DNA of 33,730 nt from Erysipelotrichaceae bacterium (GCA_017473335.1 JAFULN010000065.1:1-33730), one strand, 5' to 3'; positions 15,936-24,551 are shown, numbered from the stretch's first letter. The notes: generated by a model not told the origin, from the sequence alone. Numbers and translations are program-made.

Positions 15936-17375
15936 ATGAATATATTATTAGGATTATTGGGAATCATTTGTATCTTACTGGTGATTGCACTGATTCGAAC
16001 ATTGTTGATGAAACCAACAAGTGCAAAAGAGGCAAAAGTTTATTTAGATACAAGTGAACGTGCAGAAAAGTATGGGAAACTATTATCGAAGATGGTTCAG
16101 AAAGAAACAATTTCATGTAGAAATCAGGAAGATCGTACAAAGTTTTATGAGTTTCATGAGCTTTTGGAAGAATTGTTTCCTAATGTTCATCATCAGTGTG
16201 AAAAACATGTGTTTCATGGCAGTTTGTTGTTTAAATGGCAGGGTCAGGGAAATGCTGAGCCAATTTTAATGATGAGTCATCATGATGTCGTAGAGGCAAC
16301 AGGAACTTGGACACATGAACCTTTCAGTGGACATATTGATGAAACTGGAAGAGTCTGGGGAAGGGGTACTGTAGATACTAAAGCATCTTTGATGTGTATG
16401 CTCAGTGCTGTAGAGGAACTGATTGAAAGTGGGTATAAGCCATCAGGTGATGTATATATCGCCAGTGGATGTACAGAAGAGTGGAGTGGTGATGGTGCTC
16501 CTGCAACCGTTGATTATTTGGTCAAACAAGGAGTTAAATGTCGTTTAGTTCTTGATGAAGGTGGAATGATCATTGAAAAGCCTGTAGGTGGTGTGAATGG
16601 TACTTATGCAATGGTTGGGGTCGTTGAAAAAGGCTATGGGGATGTGAAATTTACTGCCAAAGGAAAAGGTGGACATTCCAGTGCACCAACAAAAAATACA
16701 CCTCTTGTTCGTTTAGGACAATTTATGGCATATTGTGAAAAACATTATCCATTTAAATCGGAATATACGTCTACAGTAGCGGAAATGTTTAGTCGATTTG
16801 CACCAAATATGGATTTTGGAATGAGATTTCTATTTGGAAATATGTGGCTGTTTAAGCCGTTGATGCCTGTTGTTTTGCCTGCAGTAAGTTCTGCAGCTGC
16901 TGCAATGCTACGTACAACTCTTGCCTTTACAATGGCAGAAGGATCACAGGGAGCGAATGTACTGCCTCATGAAGCTTATGTTGTAGGAAATATGAGATTT
17001 ATTCATCATCAGGACAACAAGGAAAGCATTCGTATCATCACAGAAGTTGCAAAGAAATTTGATATTGATGCAGAAGTTCTTTATCAGGATGCACCTTGTC
17101 CAATTGTGGATTATAAGCAGCCTGAATTCAAACTGGTAGAAGAAACCATTGGTGAAATATATCCGGGCATTGGAGTAAGTCCATATGTAATGACAGGTGG
17201 TACAGATGCCAAGTATTACAGTCGTATCTGTGACAACTGCATTCGTTTTGCGCCATTGTATATTGATGGACAACAGTATGGAAGTATTCATACACTGAAT
17301 GAAAATATTTATCAGGGGACTCTTCCAATGGGTGTTGATTTCTATAAAACAATGATTCAAAAAACACAAAAGTGA
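15936..17375 (+). CDS. Membrane-anchored M20-family metallopeptidase
   Basis: A 479-residue di-zinc hydrolase of the M20 (ArgE/DapE/CPS1) family. An N-terminal membrane segment (LLGLLGIICILLVIALI) is followed by Arg/Lys residues, which predicts a cytoplasmic catalytic domain. Metal and catalytic residues are in place: His115 and Asp117 (SHHDVVEA), Asp147 (GRGTVDTK), Glu181-Glu182 (CTEEWSGDG), Asp207 (LDEGG) and the late His of GSIHTLNE. The dimerisation or lid domain begins near GGHSSAPTKNTP. The long form with a membrane segment resembles carboxypeptidase S or PM20D1-like enzymes that act on N-acyl amino acids and peptides. ATG 15936 follows AGGAGAA. Coupled to two membrane proteins upstream. 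Confidence 0.88.
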   Translation: MNILLGLLGIICILLVIALIRTLLMKPTSAKEAKVYLDTSERAEKYGKLLSKMVQKETISCRNQEDRTKFYEFHELLEELFPNVHHQCEKHVFHGSLLFKWQGQGNAEPILMMSHHDVVEATGTWTHEPFSGHIDETGRVWGRGTVDTKASLMCMLSAVEELIESGYKPSGDVYIASGCTEEWSGDGAPATVDYLVKQGVKCRLVLDEGGMIIEKPVGGVNGTYAMVGVVEKGYGDVKFTAKGKGGHSSAPTKNTPLVRLGQFMAYCEKHYPFKSEYTSTVAEMFSRFAPNMDFGMRFLFGNMWLFKPLMPVVLPAVSSAAAAMLRTTLAFTMAEGSQGANVLPHEAYVVGNMRFIHHQDNKESIRIITEVAKKFDIDAEVLYQDAPCPIVDYKQPEFKLVEETIGEIYPGIGVSPYVMTGGTDAKYYSRICDNCIRFAPLYIDGQQYGSIHTLNENIYQGTLPMGVDFYKTMIQKTQK

Positions 17376-17396
17376 TCTTTCGATCACTTTTTTCTA
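17368..17396. terminator. Bidirectional terminator shared by the M20 and folA genes
   Basis: AAAAGTGATC-TTTC-GATCACTTTT, a perfect 10-bp stem, with TTCTATATTTTTTG after it on the plus strand and an A-rich left side. The stop codons of both converging genes lie inside the hairpin, one in each arm. Confidence 0.9.
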
Positions 17397-17863
17397 TATT
17401 TTTTGATTTTTGCGTGATATGGAGCAGTAAATACTTGAAGAGTTTTTTCTTCATAAAGACTTTTATTGAAATCAGGGAATACAGCATCTCCTTTAAATTC
17501 AGCATCAATTTCTGTAAGAATTAAGCTATCTGCCAACTCTATTGCCTGTGCATAGATTTGTGCACCACCAATGATATAGATGATTTCACTGTCTGCAATT
17601 TCTATCGCCTCTATCAGTGATTTGGCAGTTTGACATCCCTCAAAAGAAGACTCTTTACTACGACTTAAAACAATATTCTGACGATTTGGTAGTGCTTTTC
17701 CAATAGCTTCAAATGTTTTTCTGCCCATGATGACACAATGACCTTCAGTAACTTGTTTAAAATGTTTTAAATCATCTGGAAAATGCCAGGGCATTTTCCC
17801 TTGACATCCAATCACATGTTTTCGATCATGTGCTGCAATAAGTATAATTTTTTTATTTTTCAT
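17384..17863 (-). CDS. folA: Dihydrofolate reductase
   Basis: A 159-residue enzyme that reduces dihydrofolate to tetrahydrofolate with NADPH. Visible motifs: IGCQGKMPWHFPDDLKHFK (substrate site and acidic residue), VIMGRKTFEAIG, LPNRQNIVLSR and IIGGAQIYAQAI for the cofactor. The C-terminal HAKIKKYRKK end is normal. Its start overlaps the adenosyltransferase gene by 11 bases, so the two are translated as a coupled pair. No thyA lies next to it, unlike many Firmicutes. Confidence 0.96.
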   Translation of the reverse strand: MKNKKIILIAAHDRKHVIGCQGKMPWHFPDDLKHFKQVTEGHCVIMGRKTFEAIGKALPNRQNIVLSRSKESSFEGCQTAKSLIEAIEIADSEIIYIIGGAQIYAQAIELADSLILTEIDAEFKGDAVFPDFNKSLYEEKTLQVFTAPYHAKIKKYRKK

Positions 17864-18335
17864 ACGAATTGACAGTCATGATAAAAAACAAATCAGAAAG
17901 ACGATTCATATATTTTAGTGCATTGGCATCAAGACTTCTCTTTTCTGCTAGCATAAAACACTTTCTTTCTGCAGTACGTGCATAAGTTCTAGCAAGATTG
18001 TACTGTGCAGCTTTTAAAGAAGTGAATGGGTACACAAACTGAAAGTTCATCTCTTTAGGCTCCAGTGCATGAATTCGATTAGTAATCCAGTTGAGATGTA
18101 CAGTAAAATCAACTTCAGGAGTGTATTCTGTGATATAGGAACACATCGTTGTTAAATCTTCTACAATCTGCATCATATCCAAGCGATATGTATCATCCTG
18201 TGCACTGCAGACAATGCACTGTGCCATTAGTGTATCAATTTCACCAATCACTTCCATTATTAAATCTGTTTTAGAAATTCTTTTTCCATGAATATCTGTT
18301 AAACCATAATCACCTTGTCTTGTTGTTATTTTCAT
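17853..18335 (-). CDS. PduO-type cob(I)alamin adenosyltransferase-like protein
   Basis: A 160-residue four-helix protein. The N-terminal ATP-binding motif TRQGDYGLTDIHGKRISKTD corresponds to the family TxxGDxGxT...SK block, with ARTYARTAERKC in helix four and the C-terminal NRLSDLFF. Such enzymes attach adenosyl to corrinoid to make coenzyme B12. The motif is somewhat diverged (Gln-Gly-Asp-Tyr-Gly), so activity is likely but not certain. RBS AGGAGG just before ATG 18335. A TATAAT on the minus strand lies ~20 bases further up. No B12-dependent enzyme or transport gene is nearby; the pairing with folA looks incidental. Confidence 0.85.
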   Translation of the reverse strand: MKITTRQGDYGLTDIHGKRISKTDLIMEVIGEIDTLMAQCIVCSAQDDTYRLDMMQIVEDLTTMCSYITEYTPEVDFTVHLNWITNRIHALEPKEMNFQFVYPFTSLKAAQYNLARTYARTAERKCFMLAEKRSLDANALKYMNRLSDLFFIMTVNSYEK

Positions 18336-18458
18336 GATGTTTCCTCCTGATTCTATTATAATTCAAAGATTTCAAATGTTCTCCATATTTTCCCTGAAAT
18401 TTAAAAGCTGTGTGCGCAAACAATAAAAGAAAAGACATACACTGAAATCACAGGAAGG

Positions 18459-20162
18459 ATGAAAGATGTGGATATCAGCTATTCGTATCAGGTTCAGCAA
18501 GCTTTAATGCATGCCTGTCATGCGGCAGAAGAATGCTGTAATACAAGTGTAGGTACAGAACATCTTTTGATTGGAATATTAAAAATCAAGGATGCAAAGT
18601 TGACTGAACTGTTGAATCGTGAAGGGATTACAGATCAAAGTATTACACATGAAGTACAAATTCTATTTGGATTTGATGCTTCTTCAGTTCAAAAAGGATA
18701 TACAAGTACATTGAATCGTATCTTAAAAGATGCAGAAGAAAAAGCTTATCACAAACATCATGAAGAAGTCAGTATTGATGAATTAAGCAGTTCTTTGCTG
18801 CAGAAAGAAAACAATGTAGCACTAGAATTATTGAGACGATCAGGAATTGTGATTGAGCAGTTGATTGATGAGTTAAATCAGATAGATATATTTCATGGAA
18901 TTCAAGAGTTAAAAAATTTAAACCAAAGTTCTATTTTAAGAAAAGGAAAAGTAACACAAAGAGAAAAAGAACTACAGTCCATGATTCATGTGCTCATGCG
19001 CATGGAAAAATCAAATTGTGTACTTACAGGAGAAGCGGGTGTTGGTAAGACAGCGATAGTTGAAGAACTTGCGCGAAGAATTGAGAAGAAACAAGTTCCT
19101 GAACAGCTGTATGGCTATATCGTTGCAGAACTTAATGTCAATATGATGGTTGCTGGAACAAAATATCGAGGTGAGTTTGAAAAGAAAATGCAGTATCTTT
19201 TAGACTTGCTGAAAAAAGAAAAGAAGATCATCTTATTTATTGATGAACTTCATTTAATCGTTGGTGCCGGAAAAGCAGAAGGTTCATTAGATGTGGCTTC
19301 TGTACTGAAACCTGTCTTAGCAAGAGAAGGTTTTAAAGTGATAGGTGCAACGACTCATCAGGAATATGAACGATGGATACAAAATGATAAAGCACTTCAA
19401 AGACGTTTTGTACGTATTGATATCAGTGAACCAGATGAACAGATGACTCTTGATATTTTGAAAGAAAAGGCAAAAGATCTTTGTGAACATCATCAGGTAA
19501 AGCTTCAAAGAGGACTTTTAAAAGAATGTATTCATCATGCGAAATATCTGTTTCCTGAACGTAAGTTTCCAGATAAAGCAATTGATTTGCTAGATATGAG
19601 CTGTGCAATAACCAAATGTTTTTCTCAGGATTTGGTGAGTATAGAAACACTTAAACAGGCTGCATCACAAATGACTCAATGGCCAGTAGATATAGAAAAT
19701 GGAATATCTGAATTTCAATATGAAATCAAAAACAGTTTGAATCAACAGGATATGGAACTTTGGCGAAAGATGTTGAATCAAGTTTTGCAGTATCATGGGA
19801 TTGAAATATTTGAATTAGTTAATATTCAACAGGCTTTGTTGATAGAAGAAAGCTTAAAGAATTATTTACATGCAGAAATTGTAAAGATGGATGCTTCTTT
19901 ATTTGATTCGTTTAGTTTCAATGAATGTTTGAACTTGATTTATCAGAAGTTGAAAAACAGCCATTTTCAAGTACTTTGGTTTACGAGTGTTCAACATTTG
20001 CGTCAAGATTTAAAAGACTTGCTGGAAAAGAAGACTAAAGAAGTTTTTTCAATGCTGCCGGATACATGTATCATTAAAGGCGTTATGATTGTGTTTCAGT
20101 ACGATCAGATAAAACAAAGTATAGGCTTTTTTAACACAAATGAAATGAGTATAAATCACTGA
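18459..20162 (+). CDS. ClpC-like AAA+ protein with intact D1 and degenerate D2
   Basis: A 567-residue Clp/Hsp100 relative. Residues 8-135 are a double Clp N-domain (GTEHLLIGIL). D1 (~165-400) is intact: Walker A GEAGVGKT (191-198), Walker B ILFIDE (258-263), paired arginines ALQRRF (315-316). The ClpC middle coiled coil is absent. From ~410 the sequence still tracks the start of D2, but Walker A is gone and the Walker B position reads LWFTS (506-510) instead of a DE pair. The chain ends shortly after IKQSIGFFN (551-559), at the place of the ClpP-docking loop. Full ClpC has about 810 residues; no remainder follows before ispD. AGGAAGG abuts ATG 18459, so GTG 18468 may be the true start. Confidence 0.85.
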   Translation: MKDVDISYSYQVQQALMHACHAAEECCNTSVGTEHLLIGILKIKDAKLTELLNREGITDQSITHEVQILFGFDASSVQKGYTSTLNRILKDAEEKAYHKHHEEVSIDELSSSLLQKENNVALELLRRSGIVIEQLIDELNQIDIFHGIQELKNLNQSSILRKGKVTQREKELQSMIHVLMRMEKSNCVLTGEAGVGKTAIVEELARRIEKKQVPEQLYGYIVAELNVNMMVAGTKYRGEFEKKMQYLLDLLKKEKKIILFIDELHLIVGAGKAEGSLDVASVLKPVLAREGFKVIGATTHQEYERWIQNDKALQRRFVRIDISEPDEQMTLDILKEKAKDLCEHHQVKLQRGLLKECIHHAKYLFPERKFPDKAIDLLDMSCAITKCFSQDLVSIETLKQAASQMTQWPVDIENGISEFQYEIKNSLNQQDMELWRKMLNQVLQYHGIEIFELVNIQQALLIEESLKNYLHAEIVKMDASLFDSFSFNECLNLIYQKLKNSHFQVLWFTSVQHLRQDLKDLLEKKTKEVFSMLPDTCIIKGVMIVFQYDQIKQSIGFFNTNEMSINH

Positions 20163-20213
20163 GTAGACGAACAGCTATGGATTGTGGTATCTTAAAAACA
20201 GGAGATGATATGT

Positions 20214-20855
20214 ATGAAATATTCTTGTGTTCTTTGTGCTGCTGGGTCTGGATCACGTATGAATCTAGGGTATAATAAAGTGTTTTATCCTATTTTTGAG
20301 GATAAAACAGTGTTGGATTTAACAATTTCAGTTTTTGAACAGGATCCGGATTGTAACGAGATTATTGTAGTGACACAAAAAGAGAATTTTAAGCGTATTC
20401 ATGGTTCAGATAAAATCAAGCTGGCAGAGGGATCATCCACGCGTTCTCTTTCTGTGTTTGAAGGATTGAAGTGTGTTACAAATGAAGTGGTCATGATTCA
20501 TGATGGAGCTAGACCTTATGTAACTTTAAAGAATCTAAAGGATATCAAAGCGTGTTTAACTCATTGTGATGCATGTTTATTGGCGGTTCCTTGTGTTGAT
20601 ACAATTAAAGTTGTAAAAGATGGTGTGGTCGTACAAACTCCTAAACGCTCCGCTTTATGGAATGCACAGACTCCTCAGGCATTTAAAACATCTCTGATTC
20701 AGCAGGCTTATCAGAAATCATTTGATTTAAAGATTGAAGTGAGTGATGATGCAAGCTGTGTTGAATTGTGTACAGATGTTCCTGTACATATTGTTCCTGG
20801 TGATTATCAGAACATTAAAATTACAAATCCTCAAGATTTAAAACTGCAGAAATAA
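20214..20855 (+). CDS. ispD: 2-C-methyl-D-erythritol 4-phosphate cytidylyltransferase
   Basis: A 213-residue CTP-dependent cytidylyltransferase of the non-mevalonate isoprenoid pathway. Motifs: LCAAGSGSRM for the nucleotide phosphates, GYNKVFYPI, MIHDGARPYV, and TPQAFK. ATG 20214 is chosen because AGGAG lies nine bases upstream; ATG 20205 abuts that site. The related ribitol-5-phosphate enzyme TarI is the main alternative, but no teichoic acid genes are near. The gene follows the Clp-like gene by ~50 bases and is closed by a terminator whose loop contains its stop codon. Confidence 0.88.
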   Translation: MKYSCVLCAAGSGSRMNLGYNKVFYPIFEDKTVLDLTISVFEQDPDCNEIIVVTQKENFKRIHGSDKIKLAEGSSTRSLSVFEGLKCVTNEVVMIHDGARPYVTLKNLKDIKACLTHCDACLLAVPCVDTIKVVKDGVVVQTPKRSALWNAQTPQAFKTSLIQQAYQKSFDLKIEVSDDASCVELCTDVPVHIVPGDYQNIKITNPQDLKLQK

Positions 20856-20872
20856 TCTGCAGTTTTCTATTT
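20841..20872 (+). terminator. Terminator overlapping the ispD stop
   Basis: AAACTGCAGA / TCTGCAGTTT, a perfect 10-bp stem around AATAA, in which the ispD stop codon lies; followed by TCTATTTTATG. Confidence 0.85.
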
Positions 20873-20933
20873 TATGATAGTATCTTAATAAGATTTCCTG
20901 TAAAATAAATATATTATGTTTTGGAGGAAGAAA

Positions 20934-22313
20934 ATGAAGTTAAAACAGTTATTTGCCCCTTCGGATATGACAGAAGGTTCGCCAGGAAAGAAAATTGTGC
21001 TGTTTGCGATTCCGATGCTGATAGGTAATATTGCACAGCAGCTGTACAGTACAGTTGACAGTATTGTTGTTGGAAAGTATGTAGGAGATAATGCACTTGC
21101 AGCAGTAGGAAGTTCTAGCCCAATCTATAATCTTCTTCTGGTTCTGTTTATTGGGATTTCAGTAGGAGTCGGGATTATGGTATCCCAATATCATGGTGCT
21201 CGAAAGAAAGAGGAACTTTCACAGACGATAGGGAGCTGTATTACATTAACTGCTGTATCAACGATTGTGTTGATGGCTGCAGGGATGTTTCTTATCCGTC
21301 CAATGTTAGAGCTGCTTCAAACACCTGAAAGTATTATTGACTGGTGTCAGTCATATCTGGTGATTTTGTTGATTGGGATTGGTGGAACAGCATATTATAA
21401 TATTTTAAGTGGAATATTAAGAGGATTAGGAGATTCAGTTTCAGCCTTAATTTATCTTTTAGTTGCGACAGTAATTAATATTGTACTGGATGTGTATTTT
21501 GTATCAGTAATAAATATGGGTGTTGCAGGAGTAGCGTGGGCAACAATTATTGCACAGACCGTCTCTGCAATCTTGTGTATGCTGAAACTGATGAAAATGA
21601 AAGATATGTTTGAATTAAACACAAAGCTTTTGATTCCCAACAAGCATCAGTCTTTGACATTGATTCGCTTAGGGCTTCCATCTGGACTGACACAGGCGAT
21701 TATGTCAATGGCCATGATTATGGTACAGTCACTAACCAATAGTTTTGGAGAAGCGCTCATTGCAGCAAATGTCATTGTTATGCGTGTGGATGGATTTGCC
21801 ATGATGCCTAATTTCAGCTTTGGAAATGCAATGACAACCTTTGCTGGACAAAATGTTGGGGCTAAAAAATATGATCGTGTGATAGAAGGAAGCAAACAGG
21901 GAACATTGATTTCAGTTACAGTATCGACGACGATTACGTTATTAATTCTGGTGTTTGGAAGTCATTTGATGTATGCTTTTACAGATACTGCAGAACTGGT
22001 TGCACTGAGTATGAAAATGATGCGTATTCTGGCAGTTGGATATATTGCAGTAGCTGTCACACAGGCACTTTCAGGAATCATGAGAGGTGCCGGAGATACG
22101 ATGACACCAATGTGGATTTCCATCATTACAACAGTTGTAACGCGCGTTCCTTTAGCCTATGCAATGGTTCATTTTACAAAAAGTGAAGCACTTCCTGCAG
22201 GAGCACCAGAAAGCCTCTTTATTTCTCTTTTGATTTCATGGTGTTTAGGTGCCTTGATTACCGTGATGGCATATCGAAAAGGAACTTGGAAAACAAAAGC
22301 AATTCAACAGTAG
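20934..22313 (+). CDS. MATE-family multidrug/metabolite exporter
   Basis: A 459-residue, roughly 12-segment membrane antiporter. It shows the two-fold MATE repeat: the first half starts ALFAIPMLIGNIAQQLY-like (IVLFAIPMLIGNIAQQLYST) with SIVVGKYVG and GDNALAAVGSSSP; the second starts IRLGLPSGLTQAIMS, with GQNVGAKKYDR and SGIMRGAGDTMTPM. Such proteins export cationic compounds using a Na+ or H+ gradient. ATG 20934 follows TGGAGGAA; an earlier ATG at 20916 lacks a site. It has its own terminator and stands alone. Substrate cannot be inferred. Confidence 0.92.
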   Translation: MKLKQLFAPSDMTEGSPGKKIVLFAIPMLIGNIAQQLYSTVDSIVVGKYVGDNALAAVGSSSPIYNLLLVLFIGISVGVGIMVSQYHGARKKEELSQTIGSCITLTAVSTIVLMAAGMFLIRPMLELLQTPESIIDWCQSYLVILLIGIGGTAYYNILSGILRGLGDSVSALIYLLVATVINIVLDVYFVSVINMGVAGVAWATIIAQTVSAILCMLKLMKMKDMFELNTKLLIPNKHQSLTLIRLGLPSGLTQAIMSMAMIMVQSLTNSFGEALIAANVIVMRVDGFAMMPNFSFGNAMTTFAGQNVGAKKYDRVIEGSKQGTLISVTVSTTITLLILVFGSHLMYAFTDTAELVALSMKMMRILAVGYIAVAVTQALSGIMRGAGDTMTPMWISIITTVVTRVPLAYAMVHFTKSEALPAGAPESLFISLLISWCLGALITVMAYRKGTWKTKAIQQ

Positions 22314-22321
22314 AAAACAAT

Positions 22322-22425
22322 ATATCCACAATGTGGAAAAATATTAAACAGTCTGTAATCAGGCTGTTTTTTTTATATGTTCAATTGTGGATAAAACAGT
22401 AAATATGGATAAGTACTGTGGATAA
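22322..22425. promoter_or_regulatory. Cluster of DnaA-box-like sites
   Basis: Five 9-base sites match TTATCCACA or its accepted variants. ATATCCACA 22322-22330 (plus, one mismatch), TTTTCCACA 22332-22340 (minus), TTATCCACA 22386-22394 (minus, exact), TTATCCATA 22404-22412 (minus, one mismatch), TTATCCACA 22417-22425 (minus, exact). The MATE terminator lies between the second and third. There is no dnaA, dnaN or AT-rich unwinding region beside it, so this is more likely a DnaA-binding regulatory or titration cluster than an origin. Confidence 0.6.
22347..22375 (+). terminator. Terminator of the MATE gene
   Basis: AACAGTCTG-TAAT-CAGGCTGTT forms a nine-pair stem with one G-T, followed by an unbroken run of T to 22374. 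Confidence 0.9.
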
Positions 22426-22529
22426 GAAGATTATTTTGAAACAAATTGGGACTTTTTTGAGTACATAATGAGACACATCTGCAACACACGATTTTTTAAA
22501 ATAAGCTATCATAAATACAGGTGATCAAG

Positions 22530-23699
22530 GTGGAACAAAACAGATGTCCACGCTGTGGAAACACGGATATAGACTTGTTTTATCAAGGAAGCAAAGGCTG
22601 GTATTGCCGTGCATGCATCAAATTTTCTAGAGTACTGTTGTCGGAAACTAGACAGGAAAACTGGGATGATTATCCTGCAGACTTAGATTCAGAATATCGA
22701 TTAAATTTTGAGTTGACAGATCATCAGAAGATAATTTCAAGACAGATTTGTAAACAAATGAAAGAAAAGGATGTTTTAGTTTGGGCAGTAACAGGTGCAG
22801 GGAAAACAGAATTATGCATGGAATTTATTCAGCAATGTCTTAATCAAAAAAAGCGTGTAGCCATTGTGATTGCGCGAAGACAAGTCGTCTTAGAGCTGGC
22901 AGAGAGATTTCAGCAGGCATTTCAATGTAAAGTGATTCCTGTATGTGAAGGTTATACTCGAGATATAGATGGAGATTTGTTGATTATGACAGCACATCAG
23001 TGTTATCGCTTCTTTGAAAAAAAGTTTGATCATATCATTGTGGATGAGCCAGATGCCTTTCCTTATGATGGAAATCCTGTACTTCAGGGAATAGTTAGAA
23101 ACAGTTGTAAAGGGACTATGTTGTATCTTAGCGCAACACCTGATTCAAAACTATTAGAAAACTGTCATGTACTTCAGCTTTTTTCACGTCCTCATGGTTA
23201 TAATCTTCCTGTTCCTGTTTCAGTTTATTGTTTACCTGTATTTTCGTATTTCTATGTTTTTTGCTGGGTATTAAACAGAGTAAAACAAGGCATACCTTTT
23301 TTGATTTTTGTACCTACGATTAAAGATGCACATAGAATGACAGTGTTTCTAAAATGTCGTTTCAATGTAAAGTGCTGTACATCCAAAACGAAAGATAAAG
23401 ATGGGATTATCACAAAAATGAAACAAAAGAAGATTTCAGGAATGATTTGTACAACCATTCTGGAACGTGGAGTTACTTTTGAAGGAATTGATGTTTGTGT
23501 TTGGAATGCTGATCATCTTACTTTTTCATCTGCATCTTTAATACAAATTGCTGGAAGAGTAGGAAGAAAAGCTTCTCGCCCAGATGGAGACTGTCTGTTT
23601 CTGTGTTTTTCAAGGAGTAGAAAGGTTGATGAAAGTATTCAGATGATTAACTATGCAAACAACACAAAGATGTCTATTATGTCAAGTGAAACTCAATGA
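22530..23699 (+). CDS. comFA: ComFA-like DNA translocation helicase
   Basis: A 389-residue superfamily 2 helicase needed for uptake of transforming DNA in competent Firmicutes. An N-terminal zinc finger (CPRCGNTD ... WYCRAC) is followed by Walker A AVTGAGKTE, the DEAD-box equivalent IVDEPDAF, motif III LYLSATP and motif VI QIAGRVGRKASR. GTG 22530 is preferred, with AGGTGA six bases upstream; GTG 22521 is an alternative. It overlaps comFC by 47 bases. Five DnaA-box-like sites lie 100-210 bases upstream and may influence its promoter. Confidence 0.9.
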   Translation: MEQNRCPRCGNTDIDLFYQGSKGWYCRACIKFSRVLLSETRQENWDDYPADLDSEYRLNFELTDHQKIISRQICKQMKEKDVLVWAVTGAGKTELCMEFIQQCLNQKKRVAIVIARRQVVLELAERFQQAFQCKVIPVCEGYTRDIDGDLLIMTAHQCYRFFEKKFDHIIVDEPDAFPYDGNPVLQGIVRNSCKGTMLYLSATPDSKLLENCHVLQLFSRPHGYNLPVPVSVYCLPVFSYFYVFCWVLNRVKQGIPFLIFVPTIKDAHRMTVFLKCRFNVKCCTSKTKDKDGIITKMKQKKISGMICTTILERGVTFEGIDVCVWNADHLTFSSASLIQIAGRVGRKASRPDGDCLFLCFSRSRKVDESIQMINYANNTKMSIMSSETQ

Positions 23700-24306
23700 T
23701 ACACAGTCTTTAATACAGTATATTGTCAAAGATTGTTTATGTGCAGTATGTCGCCGTTCTTTGAAAATCAAAAGGAAAACGATACAGATACATGATTTAA
23801 AGCTGACTGGATTTTATGAATATGATGCTTTTTTCAGTGATTGTTTAATTCAATATAAGGAATGCATGGATGAAGCATTGCAGGATATGTTTCTTTCTGA
23901 AGTGAAGGACTGGATTTTTCTGCATTACTATCATTGTGTATTTCTATGTGCGCCAAGCAGTGAAGAAGCTTTAGCGAAAAGAGGATTTCATCATGTAAAA
24001 AAGATGTTTGAACAGTGTGGGATTCCAATTGTTGAATGTTTTAAAAAGATTGAAGATGTGAATCAGAAAACAGGTTCATTGTCAAAACGCAAAGAGATTG
24101 CAAAGAGTATGATAGTGGATGAAACGATGATTCCTAAGGGAAAAAAACTGATACTCATTGATGATATCGCAACAACAGGAAGTACTCTTTTAGCAATGCA
24201 GGAGCTTTTGGGAAAAGACAGGGTAAAAGAAGCACTCTGCACTGCGATACATCCTAAACTTTTGTCCGATTTCGACAAAAGACGCATTCATCGGCGCATA
24301 TACTAA
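23653..24306 (+). CDS. comFC: ComF-family phosphoribosyltransferase-like protein
   Basis: A 217-residue ComF protein. The N-terminal zinc-binding cysteines are CLLC and CAVC. The C-terminal phosphoribosyltransferase-type domain carries the PRPP loop LILIDDIATTGSTL, preceded by RGFHHVKKMF and KTGSLSKRKE, as in ComFC. It acts with ComFA in DNA uptake. The start lies inside comFA with no strong RBS, so it is probably translated by coupling. An 8-bp inverted repeat (CTTTTGTC / GACAAAAG, 24259-24281) falls within its last codons without a T-tract. Confidence 0.9.
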   Translation: MQTTQRCLLCQVKLNDTQSLIQYIVKDCLCAVCRRSLKIKRKTIQIHDLKLTGFYEYDAFFSDCLIQYKECMDEALQDMFLSEVKDWIFLHYYHCVFLCAPSSEEALAKRGFHHVKKMFEQCGIPIVECFKKIEDVNQKTGSLSKRKEIAKSMIVDETMIPKGKKLILIDDIATTGSTLLAMQELLGKDRVKEALCTAIHPKLLSDFDKRRIHRRIY

Positions 24307-24330
24307 AAATATCTGAAAGGAGGTAGGGGC

Positions 24331-24528
24331 ATGACAGGAAAAGTTAAATGGTTCAATGCAGAAAAGGGCTATGGATTTATTGCGGCAGATTCAGGAAAAG
24401 ATGTCTTTGTGCATTATTCACAAGTTGCACAAAGAGGATATAAAACACTGGATGAAGGTCAGCGTGTAGAATTTGATTGTGTTGAAAATCAAAAGGGATT
24501 ACAGGCACAGCATGTAGTTAAAATTTAA
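24331..24528 (+). CDS. Cold-shock protein (CspA/CspB family)
   Basis: A 65-residue single OB-fold RNA chaperone. It has RNP1 KGYGFI and RNP2 VFVHY and opens with [13 protein letters not shown], the canonical sequence. It binds single-stranded RNA/DNA and prevents structure formation. RBS AAAGGAGG at 24316-24323. It is 24 bases after comFC and probably shares its transcript. A second paralogue follows after 23 bases. Confidence 0.95.
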   Translation: MTGKVKWFNAEKGYGFIAADSGKDVFVHYSQVAQRGYKTLDEGQRVEFDCVENQKGLQAQHVVKI

Positions 24529-24551
24529 AGTAAAGGCAGAAAGGATATTGT

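Noticed and set aside
22322-22425. Chromosomal replication origin
   Set aside because: DnaA boxes are clustered but no dnaA, dnaN, recF or AT-rich unwinding element is adjacent, and a transcription terminator lies inside.
24259-24281. Terminator or operator hairpin at the end of comFC
   Set aside because: The 8-bp inverted repeat lies in coding sequence and has no T-tract; no independent support for function.
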